DNA of 64,000 nucleotides from Dyella nitratireducens (GCF_014642835.1 NZ_BMJA01000001.1:2142943-2206942); one strand, 5' to 3'; numbered from the stretch's first letter, positions 53,939 to 63,321 are shown. The notes: generated by a model from the sequence alone, not told the origin. Made by a program: numbers and translations.

Positions 53939-55228
53939 TCAGCTGTTTTCGCTCGCCAGTTGCAGCGGCATGGAGTCGTCACGACGCCGAATACGCAATG
54001 CCAGGAATGCGGCCACCACACCCGTGGCACCTGCGATCACGAACGGCGTGAGATAGCTGCCCAATTGCACACGCAACACGCCCGCCATGAATGCGGCCGT
54101 TGCTGCGCCGACCTGATGCCCTGCCACTACCCAGCCAAACACCACCGGCGCATCGCGTTCGCCGAACGCATCGGTGGTAAGGCGCAAGGTGGGCGGCACG
54201 GTGGCGATCCAATCCAGGCCGTAAAACACGCCGAACAAAGACAGGCTATACAGCGAGAAATCGGAATAGGGCAGATACATCAGCGACAAGCCGCGCAGCC
54301 CGTAGTAGACGAACAGCAGCTTGCGCGGATCGAAACGATCGGTCAGCCAGCCGGATAAGGTGGTGCCGATCAGATCGCACACACCCATCATCGCCAGCAC
54401 GCCGGCTGCACGGACTTCAGGAATACCGTGATCGCCGCACATCGCGATGAAGTGCGTGCCGATCAGGCCGTTGGTGGTGAAGCCGCATACGAAGAAGGTC
54501 GCAAACAACGGCCAGAACACGCCGTGCTTGCTGGCGCGATGCAGGGTACCCAACGTCAGTGCGAACAGGTTGCCTGACGACGCACCCGCATCGACCGTTT
54601 CATTCGGCGCCGCGCCGTACCGGGTAAGACCGATATCGGCAGGGCGCTCCGGCATCAGCCACAGCACCAACGGCAGCAATAGCGCGCAAACCGCGGCGAT
54701 GGTCAGCACCACCGGTTTCCAGCCCGCGTACTCGGCAATGGCGGCAAGGCCTGGCAGAAAGATCAGCGTGCCGGTAGCGGTGCTGGCAGTCAGCAAACCC
54801 ATCATCAGGCCGCGATGCGTACTGAACCAGCGACCCACCACGGTCGCCCCCAGCACCACTGCCACGCAGCCGGTACCGGCGCCGGACAGCACACCCCAGG
54901 TCAGCAGCAGATGCCAGGGTCTCGTCATCAGCGCACTGGAAGCTGCCGCCACGGCCATCACGGTCAGCGCAATAAGCAGCACGCGCTTGATGCCGAAGCG
55001 CTGCATCAGCGCCGCGGCGAACGGGCCCATCAGACCGTAAAGCAAAATGCCGACGGCGGCTGCGGACGAAATATCGTCCCGGCTCCAGCCGAGCGCACGG
55101 CCCAGCGGCAGCATCAGCACACCGGGCGTGGCGCGCATGCCGGCCGACGCCAGCAGGGCCAGGAACACCACGGCAACCACCACGAAAGCATACTTTTGGC
55201 CGAATGGCCGACGGCGCTGTATAGTCAT
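53939..55228 (-). CDS. MFS transporter
   Basis: The protein has 429 residues and 12 predicted membrane segments. Motif-A-like loops are FAAALMQRFGIKRVLLIALT and LSGWLTDRFDPRKLLFVYYG. The substrate is unknown. The resemblance is to monocarboxylate/oxalate-type transporters (LGWSRDDISSAAAVGILLYG), and export of a compound sensed by the divergent TetR protein is plausible. A palindromic operator directly abuts its start codon, leaving no Shine-Dalgarno. Confidence 0.88.
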   Translation of the reverse strand: MTIQRRRPFGQKYAFVVVAVVFLALLASAGMRATPGVLMLPLGRALGWSRDDISSAAAVGILLYGLMGPFAAALMQRFGIKRVLLIALTVMAVAAASSALMTRPWHLLLTWGVLSGAGTGCVAVVLGATVVGRWFSTHRGLMMGLLTASTATGTLIFLPGLAAIAEYAGWKPVVLTIAAVCALLLPLVLWLMPERPADIGLTRYGAAPNETVDAGASSGNLFALTLGTLHRASKHGVFWPLFATFFVCGFTTNGLIGTHFIAMCGDHGIPEVRAAGVLAMMGVCDLIGTTLSGWLTDRFDPRKLLFVYYGLRGLSLMYLPYSDFSLYSLSLFGVFYGLDWIATVPPTLRLTTDAFGERDAPVVFGWVVAGHQVGAATAAFMAGVLRVQLGSYLTPFVIAGATGVVAAFLALRIRRRDDSMPLQLASENS

Positions 55229-55244
55229 GTTACCGATCGGTACG
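55229..55244. promoter_or_regulatory. TetR operator site 1
   Basis: GTTACCGATCGGTACG contains the perfect 12-bp palindrome TACCGATCGGTA (55231-55242). It touches the start codon of the MFS gene, so a bound regulator would block both transcription and access to the start. Confidence 0.8.
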
Positions 55245-55262
55245 GGGTGGAAGCGCAGAGTA

Positions 55263-55278
55263 CGTACCGATCGGTAAC
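55263..55278. promoter_or_regulatory. TetR operator site 2
   Basis: CGTACCGATCGGTAAC is the exact reverse complement of site 1 over all 16 bases. The palindrome centres are 34 bp apart. It lies 19 bp before the tetR start codon, which fits autoregulation of tetR together with the pump. Confidence 0.8.
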
Positions 55279-55297
55279 ATTGTCAACCCGCTCGTTT

Positions 55298-55900
55298 ATG
55301 GCCATGCGTTCTAAATCTTCCCCCGACTCCATCCCCGAAGCCCCGCGTCGTGCGGCAGACCGCATCCGCGACACCGCCTTCGACCTGTTCTACCGCGAGG
55401 GTATCCGCGCCGTCGGCGTGGAGGAAATCGTCAGCCAGGCCGGCGTGACCAAGCCCAGCCTGTATCGCGCGTTCGAGTCGAAGGACGAACTGATCGCCGC
55501 CTACCTGCGCGATTACGACCAGCGTTTCTGCGAGCGCTTCGAGGCGCCCGGGGCGGATCATCCCGATGATCCCAAGGCGCACTTGCTGGCATACGTCGAT
55601 CGGCTATCAAGGCGTGCCAGTCGCGATGGCTATCGCGGCTGCGGCCTCACCAATGCGGTGATCGAATACCCTGATCACGACCACCCTGCGCACCAGGTGG
55701 CGGTGGAGAGCAAGCAAAACCTGCGCGAACGGTTGCGCGAGATGTGCCGTGCCATGGGTGCGCGCGATCCGGACGAGTTGGCTGACGGTCTGCTGTTGCT
55801 GATCGAGGGCAGTTACGTTTCCGGCCAGACCTTCGGCGACGGTGGACCGGCACGCATGCTTGGTGTGATGGCGCGGCGATTGATCGACGCCTCGATGTAG
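55298..55900 (+). CDS. TetR family transcriptional regulator
   Basis: The protein has 200 residues. The N-terminal helix-turn-helix reads AADRIRDTAFDLFYREGIRA, then VEEIVSQAGVTKPSLYRAFE. The C-terminal ligand domain is helical. It is divergent from the MFS gene with two operator copies between them, so it very likely represses both. The upstream frame is open for another 161 codons, but that part overlaps the MFS gene and is a shadow. A second Met two codons later is an alternative start. Confidence 0.92.
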   Translation: MAMRSKSSPDSIPEAPRRAADRIRDTAFDLFYREGIRAVGVEEIVSQAGVTKPSLYRAFESKDELIAAYLRDYDQRFCERFEAPGADHPDDPKAHLLAYVDRLSRRASRDGYRGCGLTNAVIEYPDHDHPAHQVAVESKQNLRERLREMCRAMGARDPDELADGLLLLIEGSYVSGQTFGDGGPARMLGVMARRLIDASM

Positions 55901-55984
55901 GCGCGTTACGTCAACTTTCTTTGCGGACAAGGCAGGATGCTGCACTGCCGATAGGACGTCGTTAACGCTAAACTAACCGCACTG

Positions 55985-56782
55985 ATGAGCATCGAAGCCG
56001 TTTCCACCCCCGACCGTGACCTGCTGCGCCCCTGGCGTTACTTGTGGCGCGTGCCGCTGCTGCTGGTGCACATAGTGCTTGGCATCATGTTGTGCGGGTT
56101 CATCCTCACCTGGCATCGCAACGGTGTGATGAAGAACGGGCGCGAGCCGTTCACCCATCGCATGATCCGTGCCTGGTCCACCGGGCTGATGCGCATCTTC
56201 GGCCTGCGCTCGGTGCGCGTCGGACAACCGCTGCGCGATCCGGTGCTGTTCGTCGCCAACCACACCTCGTGGATCGATATCGAGCTGTTGCACAGCCAGC
56301 GCGCAGCCTGCTTCGTGGCCAAGGCGGAAATCGCCAGCTGGCCGCTGGTCGGCTGGCTGGCGGCGAGTGGCGGCACCATCTTCCATCGGCGCGGCAGCAA
56401 CCATTCGCTGGCGGCGGTGATGCAGGTGATGGTGGAACGGCTGCGCGCCGGCCGCTCCGTGGCGGTGTTCCCCGAAGGCGGCACCGGCCACAACGGCGTG
56501 CTGAAAGTGTTCCATGCACGCATCTTCCAGGCCGCACTCGATGCCGAGGTGCCGGTACAGCCCGTGGCGCTGCGCTTTGTGCGTGACGGCAAGCGGCAGA
56601 TCGACGCCGGTTTTCGCGACCACGAAAACTTCCTGCAGAACTTCCTGCGCATGCTCGGCGGCGCGCCGATGGATGCGGAAGTGCATTTCCTCGAGCCGGT
56701 GCCGGCCAGTCCCGAAGGCCGCCGCCGCATGGCGGACTTGTCGCGCGAACGCATCGCTGCCGCGCTCGAGGACCGTCAGTGA
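55985..56782 (+). CDS. PlsC-like lysophospholipid acyltransferase
   Basis: The protein has 265 residues. After an N-terminal membrane helix (VPLLLVHIVLGIMLCGFILT) come the acyltransferase motifs FVANHTSWIDIELL (NHxxxxD type), RRGSNHSLAAVM and VFPEGGTGHNG. The predicted reaction is transfer of an acyl chain to lysophosphatidic acid or a related acceptor at the inner membrane. The stop overlaps the start of the next gene (GTGA), so the two are coupled. Confidence 0.9.
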   Translation: MSIEAVSTPDRDLLRPWRYLWRVPLLLVHIVLGIMLCGFILTWHRNGVMKNGREPFTHRMIRAWSTGLMRIFGLRSVRVGQPLRDPVLFVANHTSWIDIELLHSQRAACFVAKAEIASWPLVGWLAASGGTIFHRRGSNHSLAAVMQVMVERLRAGRSVAVFPEGGTGHNGVLKVFHARIFQAALDAEVPVQPVALRFVRDGKRQIDAGFRDHENFLQNFLRMLGGAPMDAEVHFLEPVPASPEGRRRMADLSRERIAAALEDRQ

Positions 56783-57798
56783 TCCTACCGCAAGGACGCG
56801 ACTTCCAGCCGTCTTGGCCGCTGACCAGCGGGCATATTCAAACCATGCTCTCTTCCAGCGGCGTGCGCCGCACGCTGCTGCCACGCCGCGCTTATCGCGT
56901 GCTGGATGGTGCGCAGGAGGTCATGGTGGATGGCGGCGACGGCATTCGCCTCACCGGTTCGTTCACGGCGCAAAACGCGCAAGCCCAGTCGCGCGGCCTG
57001 GCCGTGCTGTTCCACGGTTGGGAAGGCAGCGTCGATTCCACCTACGTGCTGCAAACGGGTAGCCGCTTGCTCGACGACGGCTGGGACATCTTCCGCCTCA
57101 ACTTCCGCGACCATGGTGAAAGCCACGGGCTCAACGAAGCGCTGTTTCATTCCTGCCGGATCGATGAAGTGGTGCATGCGTTGGGCGACATCGCGCGCCG
57201 CTGGCCTGCGCGCGTGATGGCGCTGGCAGGATTTTCGCTCGGCGGCAATTTCGCGCTGCGCGTGGCCATGCAGGCGCCGCGGCATGGCATTCCACTCGAC
57301 TATGCGCTGGCGGTGTGCCCGATCATCGATCCCAGCGAAGGTTTGTTCTCGCTGGAAGAATCCGCGCCGTGGTTCTACCAGGCGTACTTCATGAACAAAT
57401 GGCGGCGTTCGCTGCGCGCAAAGCAGAAGGCATTTCCGGAAGTTCAATATTTCGAACTGCAGGAATTGAAGCAAAACCTGCGCGGCCTCACCGAATCGCT
57501 GGTATTGCGTCACACCGATTTCGGTTCGCTGGAAGCCTATTTGGACGGCTATTCGGTAGCAGGCCGCACGCTGCAGCAGATGCAGATTCCGGCCACCATT
57601 CTTACCGCGCACGATGATCCGGTGATTCCCGTCGCCGCGTTCGAGAAGCTTGAGCTGCCCGGCAACGTCGAACTCGATATCGCGACCTATGGCGGCCACT
57701 GCGGTTTCATTCGCGGCTGGAATATGACCAGCTTCTGCGACGATTACATCGCCGCACGTTTCAACGCGATCGCCGAAGGGCAATCCCCGCATCCTTAA
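56779..57798 (+). CDS. YheT-family alpha/beta hydrolase
   Basis: The protein has 339 residues and starts at GTG, overlapping the acyltransferase stop. The alpha/beta-hydrolase triad is visible: nucleophile AGFSLGGNFAL, acid HDDPVIPVAAF, and His in YGGHCGFIRGW. The N-terminal FQPSWPLTSGHIQTML is typical of YheT-type esterases. The substrate is unknown. Coupling to an acyltransferase suggests a role in lipid or acyl-ester turnover. Confidence 0.9.
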   Translation: MILPQGRDFQPSWPLTSGHIQTMLSSSGVRRTLLPRRAYRVLDGAQEVMVDGGDGIRLTGSFTAQNAQAQSRGLAVLFHGWEGSVDSTYVLQTGSRLLDDGWDIFRLNFRDHGESHGLNEALFHSCRIDEVVHALGDIARRWPARVMALAGFSLGGNFALRVAMQAPRHGIPLDYALAVCPIIDPSEGLFSLEESAPWFYQAYFMNKWRRSLRAKQKAFPEVQYFELQELKQNLRGLTESLVLRHTDFGSLEAYLDGYSVAGRTLQQMQIPATILTAHDDPVIPVAAFEKLELPGNVELDIATYGGHCGFIRGWNMTSFCDDYIAARFNAIAEGQSPHP

Positions 57799-57904
57799 GT
57801 TCGGTGTGACTTTCCGCACGGATGACTTCCTGCAGGCGGAGGTTGCTGGCAGGTGCGCGTAAGCTCCCGCCCGCACCTTCGCCTAAACGTCGCCGGGAGT
57901 CGTC

Positions 57905-59473
57905 ATGAAACGTCACACCGCCGTTCTGCCTGCCTTGTTGTCACTGACCTTGTCCGCAGCTTGCTTCGCCGCAAATCCGCCGCAGGATGGTGAGCTGGTG
58001 AAAGCTGGCAGGCATCCCGGTTGTGAAGGTATGGATGTAAAAGCCTGCGTCGAACAAGCCATCGCCGCCATGGGCGGCCGGCAGCGGCTCGAAGGCATCC
58101 ACAGCATCCGTTACGACGCTATCGGACATACCGTGTTGGCGGAACAATCGTACAGGCAGCAGCCGTTTATCACGTCCTACGAACGTGACAAGGTCACCGT
58201 CGATTTCGACAAGCAGCGATCCGTGAGTGATGAGCAGCTCACCTGGCCGGAAGCCGATCCACATACCGAGACTGTCGAAGCCACGCTGATTGCAACAGCG
58301 CAGGGCGCCGTGCTTCATGGCAAGCATGGCGATTCACCCGCTTCGTTGGCGGATCAGGATACGGCCCGCGATACCCTGGCACTGGGTCCAGAACGCCTGT
58401 TGCTCAATGCGGCGGCCGCCGGCGATCTGCATTACGCCGCCTCAGAATGGCTGCGCGCCACGCCACATAGTGTGGTGGAATTCAGCTGGCAAGGCACGCC
58501 GATACGCGTGCTCCTCAATGCGCACAACCATTTGCCGGACGCATGGGAGCGCACAAGCCATTTCAACGACTTCTGGTTCGCCTGGGGCGATGTCCAGCAG
58601 CGCATCTATTTCGACAACTGGCATCTCGTGCAGGGCGTGCTCTTTCCGACCAACCGCATCGATCAACGCAACGGCGTGTGGTTCGCCTCCATGCAACTGC
58701 TCAATCCGGTGTTCAACGTCGACGTCGACGATAAGGTATTCGCGATGGATTCCGCCGTTGCCGCCAAGAGCGTGCAAGCCAAAGGCTGGAATCGCGTGTT
58801 CAGCGACAAACAGCGCGTGGAACTTGCGCCGGGTATCGAGCTTTACCAGGGTGCGTGGAACACCACCTTCATCAAGCAGGATGATGGCGTGCTGGTACTG
58901 GAAGCGCCGATCTCTCCCGCCTACGTCAAAGGTGTCTTTGCCAAGCTGCGTAGCGAATATCCAGGCGTACCGATCAAGGGTGTGCTCAGTACTTCCGATT
59001 CATGGCCGCACATTGCCGGTGTCAGAGAGGCCGTCGCCGAGGATCTGCCGGTCTACGCGCTCGACCTCAACCGGCCGCTGCTGGATCGGTTAGTCAGCGC
59101 CCCGCATCGCTTGCAGCCTGATGATTTGCAGATGCATCCCAGGTCGGCACATTGGATCACGGTGGGTGATCGTCTCGTGTTGGGCGAGGGTGCCAATCAG
59201 GTCGTGCTGTATCCGTTGCGCGGCGCATCGACTGAACGCCAGTACATGGTGTATTTCCCGCAGCACAAACTGCTGTACGCGAGCGACACGTTGGCGCTGA
59301 ACCCCGACAACACGCTCTACGATCCGGATCTGATGTACGAAGTGGCACAAGCCGTTGCGCGCGAACATCTTCAGGTCGATACGGTGTATGCCATGCATGA
59401 GGGGCCTACGCCATGGACGCAGATACAGCAGCAACTCGCCCAAGCCATGTCGACGGCCAAGCCGACGGGTTAA
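57905..59473 (+). CDS. Exported MBL-fold-like protein with degenerate metal site
   Basis: The protein has 522 residues with a signal peptide (MKRHTAVLPALLSLTLSAAC, which could also be read as a weak lipobox). The C-terminal third has the layout of a metallo-beta-lactamase fold: IELYQGAWNTTFIKQDDGVL, then VLSTSDSWPHIAGVREAV where the HxHxDH metal motif should be. Only the last His is kept. The N-terminal part is an all-beta region that may be a lipoprotein-carrier-type fold. Hydrolase activity is doubtful. The 3' end overlaps the convergent AAA gene by 4 bp. Confidence 0.72.
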   Translation: MKRHTAVLPALLSLTLSAACFAANPPQDGELVKAGRHPGCEGMDVKACVEQAIAAMGGRQRLEGIHSIRYDAIGHTVLAEQSYRQQPFITSYERDKVTVDFDKQRSVSDEQLTWPEADPHTETVEATLIATAQGAVLHGKHGDSPASLADQDTARDTLALGPERLLLNAAAAGDLHYAASEWLRATPHSVVEFSWQGTPIRVLLNAHNHLPDAWERTSHFNDFWFAWGDVQQRIYFDNWHLVQGVLFPTNRIDQRNGVWFASMQLLNPVFNVDVDDKVFAMDSAVAAKSVQAKGWNRVFSDKQRVELAPGIELYQGAWNTTFIKQDDGVLVLEAPISPAYVKGVFAKLRSEYPGVPIKGVLSTSDSWPHIAGVREAVAEDLPVYALDLNRPLLDRLVSAPHRLQPDDLQMHPRSAHWITVGDRLVLGEGANQVVLYPLRGASTERQYMVYFPQHKLLYASDTLALNPDNTLYDPDLMYEVAQAVAREHLQVDTVYAMHEGPTPWTQIQQQLAQAMSTAKPTG

Positions 59474-60948
59474 TCCGCCGGCACGCAGCGGCTCTGTGCC
59501 CATGCGCGCAACGCATCCACCTGTTCGCGCATCAGCACCGATAGCGGCTTTGTCGTCTGCAAGGCATGCAGCAGCGTCGCCTGATCGAGCGCACCGCCGT
59601 TGCCGCTGGCGTCGTAAAGCGCGCTGACGATGGACTGCTCGATTTCCGCGCCTGAAAAGCCTTCGCTGGCCTGCACCAATGCGTTCAAGTCGAACTCATT
59701 CGTATCCAGCTTGCGCCGCTTCAGATGCATGGCGAAGATCGCTGCGCGCACTTCGGGCTTGGGCAGGTCGACGAAGAAAATTTCATCGAAGCGACCCTTG
59801 CGCAGCAATTCCGCCGGCAATTCGTGTACGGCGTTGGCTGTCGCCACCACGAACACCTTGGCCTTGCGCTCCGCCATCCAGGTAAGCAAATAACCGAGTA
59901 CACGCCGCGAAACGCCGCCATCTTCACCGCCGCTGGCAAGACCTTTCTCGATTTCATCGATCCACAGCACGCAAGGCGCCAGTGTTTCGCAGCTTGCCAG
60001 CGCTTCGCGCAGATTCTTTTCGGTTTCGCCCTGGTACTTGTCGTAGAGCGAGCCGAAATCCATGCGTATCAGCGGTACGCCAAAGCCGCCGGCAATCGCC
60101 TTGGAAACCAGGCTTTTGCCGCAGCCTTGCACACCCAGCAACAACACACCCTTGGGTGGATCGAGTGCGGGGTTGGGGCTGGGATCGAGAAATACGGCAC
60201 GTCGCCGCTGCACCCACTCGCGTACCTGGCTCACGCCGGCCACGTCGGCGAAGCTGGCGGTGGCGTATTCGTAATGCAGCAAGCCGGAGCGGTTGAGCAG
60301 CTCGAACTTGGCCTTCATCAACTCGGGCAAATCGTTCGCATTGAGCGCGCCGTCGTTGTAAATAAGCTTGCGCACGATGCGCCGCGCGTCCGGTGCGCTT
60401 AGCCCCACCAGATTGCGCACGATGATGCGCGCCGCTTCGTTATCCACTTCCAGCTTGCGGTTGTTCTCCCGCTGCCAGGCAGCAGCTTCGCCGCGCATGA
60501 TGCCGGCCAGTTCCTTGATGTCGGGCAGCGCCAGCGGCACGCGCGTGGCCAGCGATTCAAGTTCCTGCGGCAGCTCGACCTTCGCACCCACCAGCACCAG
60601 CGTATGCGCAGCAGAGCGCTGCCGTTGCACGATGTCGCGCATCTGGCGCAAGGTTACGGCGTATTGCAGCAAGGGCTGAAAATCGAACAGCAGATAGATG
60701 CTGCGCTCTTGTTCCGCGCGAATCGCGTTGAGTGTGGACGTGGCGTCGGACGCGACCTCCGGGTTGCTCGGCGCGTTGAAGTCCAGCCGTTCCAGGCCGT
60801 TGGTAAGCGTCCAGCGCCACAGCGGGTGCAGCGCCTGGGCGATGACATGGCGAAAACACTCGATCACCCGCTGTTCGTCGATTGTTTCAATCACCAGCAA
60901 GGGTGTCGCGGCACGCACCAGCGTGCTCAGGTCGTCCAATTCGCTCAT
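59470..60948 (-). CDS. Ycf46-like AAA+ ATPase
   Basis: The protein has 492 residues. The N-terminal region (about 1-240) is of the Ycf46 type. The AAA core follows: Walker A LLLGVQGCGKSLVSKAIAGG, Walker B PCVLWIDEIEKGLASGGEDG, sensor VFVVATANAVHELP, and the arginine-finger region LLRKGRFDEIFFVDLPKPEV. Bacterial and plastid members have no settled function. It is transcribed alone, with GGAGGA before the start, and is divergent from the PEBP gene. Confidence 0.88.
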   Translation of the reverse strand: MSELDDLSTLVRAATPLLVIETIDEQRVIECFRHVIAQALHPLWRWTLTNGLERLDFNAPSNPEVASDATSTLNAIRAEQERSIYLLFDFQPLLQYAVTLRQMRDIVQRQRSAAHTLVLVGAKVELPQELESLATRVPLALPDIKELAGIMRGEAAAWQRENNRKLEVDNEAARIIVRNLVGLSAPDARRIVRKLIYNDGALNANDLPELMKAKFELLNRSGLLHYEYATASFADVAGVSQVREWVQRRRAVFLDPSPNPALDPPKGVLLLGVQGCGKSLVSKAIAGGFGVPLIRMDFGSLYDKYQGETEKNLREALASCETLAPCVLWIDEIEKGLASGGEDGGVSRRVLGYLLTWMAERKAKVFVVATANAVHELPAELLRKGRFDEIFFVDLPKPEVRAAIFAMHLKRRKLDTNEFDLNALVQASEGFSGAEIEQSIVSALYDASGNGGALDQATLLHALQTTKPLSVLMREQVDALRAWAQSRCVPAD

Positions 60949-61094
60949 GCATCCTCCGGCAAGGCTGCCTAAGGTAACAGGCTGTCACGACCGGATCATG
61001 GCCCGCGCGTTACGCTCGCTCGAGACAAGCGCTGACTTGCACCGGCACAACCCTGCCCCAAACTGACGGGTTTCCATGGCATCGGAGATTCCCC

Positions 61095-61718
61095 ATGCAG
61101 CTACGCAGCGATAACTTCCAGCACGGCCAAGCGATTCCACCCCAACTGGCCTTCGCCAGGCTCGGCAAGCCGGTGGCTTTGTCGGACAACCTCAGTCCGC
61201 ACCTGGCCTGGAAAGATGCACCGGCAGGTACGCGTTCGTTCGTGCTCACCTGCATCGACAACGATGTGCCGAGCAAACCCGATGACGTGAACAAGGAAGG
61301 CCGCACCGTTCCCGCCGATCTGCCGCGCGTGGAATTCGTGCATTGGCTGATGGCGAACATCCCCGCCGAATGTGGTGAGCTGGCCGAAGGAGCCTGCAGC
61401 GACGACATCACGCCGCACGGCAAGCAGCAGCCGTATGGCCCACCGGGCAGCGTCCAAGGCGTCAATAGCTATACCGACTGGTTCGCGGGCGACGTGCAGA
61501 TGGAAGGCAGCTATCTGGGCTACGACGGTCCATGCCCGCCCTGGAACGATTCGCTGGTGCATCACTATCACTTCCGCGTCTATGCCCTGGATACACCGAG
61601 CCTGCCGTTGAGCCAGGGTTTTTTGTTGGAAGAACTGCGCGCGGCGATGGCCGGTCACGTGCTGGCCGAGGCATTGCTCACCGGCACTTACAGCCTCAAT
61701 CCCGCCGTGACCGCCTGA
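61095..61718 (+). CDS. YbhB/YbcL-type PEBP family protein
   Basis: The protein has 207 residues with the phosphatidylethanolamine-binding fold. Motifs are NLSPHLAWKDAPAGTRSFVL, FVHWLMANIPAE and the YDGPCPPWNDSLVHHYHFRV ligand loop (family form GPxPP-HxYxF). It has no signal peptide, so it is cytoplasmic. Bacterial members are called Raf-kinase-inhibitor-like, but no role is established. GGAG lies before the start. Confidence 0.9.
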   Translation: MQLRSDNFQHGQAIPPQLAFARLGKPVALSDNLSPHLAWKDAPAGTRSFVLTCIDNDVPSKPDDVNKEGRTVPADLPRVEFVHWLMANIPAECGELAEGACSDDITPHGKQQPYGPPGSVQGVNSYTDWFAGDVQMEGSYLGYDGPCPPWNDSLVHHYHFRVYALDTPSLPLSQGFLLEELRAAMAGHVLAEALLTGTYSLNPAVTA

Positions 61719-61826
61719 TTACATGCGTTCCTTTTCCTCCGGGAGAGGGAACCATGCTGCTCGATTCAACCGAAAGACCTTTTGCAGGTACACACCCTCA
61801 TCACGACCGTCGCGGTGAGGGCAGGC

Positions 61827-62954
61827 ATGGCATCAAGCATTGGAAGGGCTCGCATAGACCTCTCGGGTTGGGTCCTGACGATAGTCGCGGTGTTGGTGGT
61901 GCTGGGTTTTGGATTGAAGAAGCCCGACAACAACTGGGACCTCATCGGTTATGTCGCCGTCGCCCTCAGCGCGGATGGTTACCGGGGCGCCCGCCTCAAC
62001 GAAGAAACCTACGCCACCCTGCAAAAAGGGGTGGATGCCGACACGTTTCAAAACCTGACGACGGGTCCATACAGGGAAACGGTTTTCAAGGATCCATCGT
62101 CCCTCGCGCAGCAATTGCCGTTCTATCGCATCCGGGTGCTGTACGTCGGGTTGATTCGGCTGGTCCATGCCATGGGGGCCGACTACCTGCGATCGGCCTA
62201 TATCGTCAGCGCCACGTTTGCGGCGTTATCCGTGTTGCTGCTTGCCGTCATCAGCCGCCAGGCCGGTGCGCCGTTGATAGCGGTGCCGTTGGTGGTGTTG
62301 TTTGTGGGTTTGCTTGACGTCGCAAGACTATCTACACCGGACGCCATGGCCTGCTTCTTTTCGCTGCTCACCATGTATGGCCTGGCGAGGAAAACAGCGC
62401 TGGTTTTTGTCGTTGCCTCCTTGCTCCCCCTGATCAGGACCGACTTCCTGCTGCTTTCGCTGCTGGTGCTGGGTTACACCTTTGTTACTGGCAAGCGCAT
62501 GCACTCGGTGGCAGCGCTGGTGGTGGCCGTAGTGCTCTATCTGCTCGTCACCAGGATGTGTGGGGCCTATGGATGGTTAACGTTGTTCAACATGTCGTTG
62601 ATCAGCAAGACGCCTTATCCGGCTTCATTGGTACCGTCGCATGTCATCGGCGATTACCTGCGGCCTTACATCTCCACAGCCTACGGCTTCACGATGCATC
62701 CGCATTTCGTCATCTATGGATTGGCTGTCTTTTGGTTATTGACGAGGCGGCGAGTGGAACGGACAGATCCGGAATTCCATCGGATCTGCGCTTTTTTGCT
62801 CATACCCTTGGGCTTCGTCCTGCTTCACCTGCTGCTCTTTCCTGCCGACACGTATCGCTTTTTCATCTTTGCGGCATCGCTGGCCGCCATTTGGCTGCTC
62901 GGCCAAATAAGGTCTGCCGGAGCTCCGCGTAGCGGTATCACGCGGGAAGCCTAA
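61827..62954 (+). CDS. Multi-pass membrane protein, GT-C glycosyltransferase-like
   Basis: The protein has 375 residues with about eight to nine membrane segments, starting GWVLTIVAVLVVLGFGLKKP. A large first external loop carries PDNNWDLIGYVAVALSADGY, where an acidic pair could act as in GT-C enzymes. A second loop contains FNMSLISKTPYPASLVPSHV. The family was not identified, and the glycosyltransferase idea rests on topology only. The start has GAGGG before it. Upstream TTG reading adds 15 residues. Confidence 0.7.
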   Translation: MASSIGRARIDLSGWVLTIVAVLVVLGFGLKKPDNNWDLIGYVAVALSADGYRGARLNEETYATLQKGVDADTFQNLTTGPYRETVFKDPSSLAQQLPFYRIRVLYVGLIRLVHAMGADYLRSAYIVSATFAALSVLLLAVISRQAGAPLIAVPLVVLFVGLLDVARLSTPDAMACFFSLLTMYGLARKTALVFVVASLLPLIRTDFLLLSLLVLGYTFVTGKRMHSVAALVVAVVLYLLVTRMCGAYGWLTLFNMSLISKTPYPASLVPSHVIGDYLRPYISTAYGFTMHPHFVIYGLAVFWLLTRRRVERTDPEFHRICAFLLIPLGFVLLHLLLFPADTYRFFIFAASLAAIWLLGQIRSAGAPRSGITREA

Positions 62955-63089
62955 AATCCATCTTTCCGCCGGTTGCACCGCCATGTGGGCACACGGAGGC
63001 CCCATGCCTTCACGCCAGCACAGCACGCCCTGTGGCACATGGAAAACGGGGTCGCGACAGGTGCCCTCGGATGGAGGAGGAATGCTGTC

Positions 63090-63245
63090 ATGCTGCATTA
63101 CGCCCTGGTCTTCCTGGTCATCGCGGTCATTGCTGCCCTGCTTGGTTTTACCGGGATAGCCGGTACCGCCGCGTGGATCGCCAAGGTGCTGTTCGTGCTA
63201 TTTCTGATTCTCGCCGTCATCGCCTTTTTCCGCCGAGCCAGCTGA
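63090..63245 (+). CDS. DUF1328 family small membrane protein
   Basis: The protein has 51 residues and two membrane helices ([20 protein letters not shown] and [20 protein letters not shown]), ending FFRRAS. This is the DUF1328/YtjA pattern. GGAGGAGG lies upstream at good spacing, and the reading frame extends further 5' without support. Such genes often respond to envelope or general stress and lie near YqjD-type genes, as here. Confidence 0.88.
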   Translation: MLHYALVFLVIAVIAALLGFTGIAGTAAWIAKVLFVLFLILAVIAFFRRAS

Positions 63246-63321
63246 ACAGTGCGAAGATGGGTTCAGCCAACAGCGCGGCAAACCGTTAGAGTGAACATCC
63301 TTGATCTCACGGAGAAACGTC

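Noticed and set aside
54815-55297. N-terminal extension of the TetR gene by 161 codons
   Set aside because: The extension overlaps the MFS gene antisense and encodes low-complexity sequence. The helix-turn-helix begins just after the ATG at 55298.
56785-57876. 363-residue minus-strand frame
   Set aside because: It is antisense to the YheT-type hydrolase, which keeps a complete catalytic triad.
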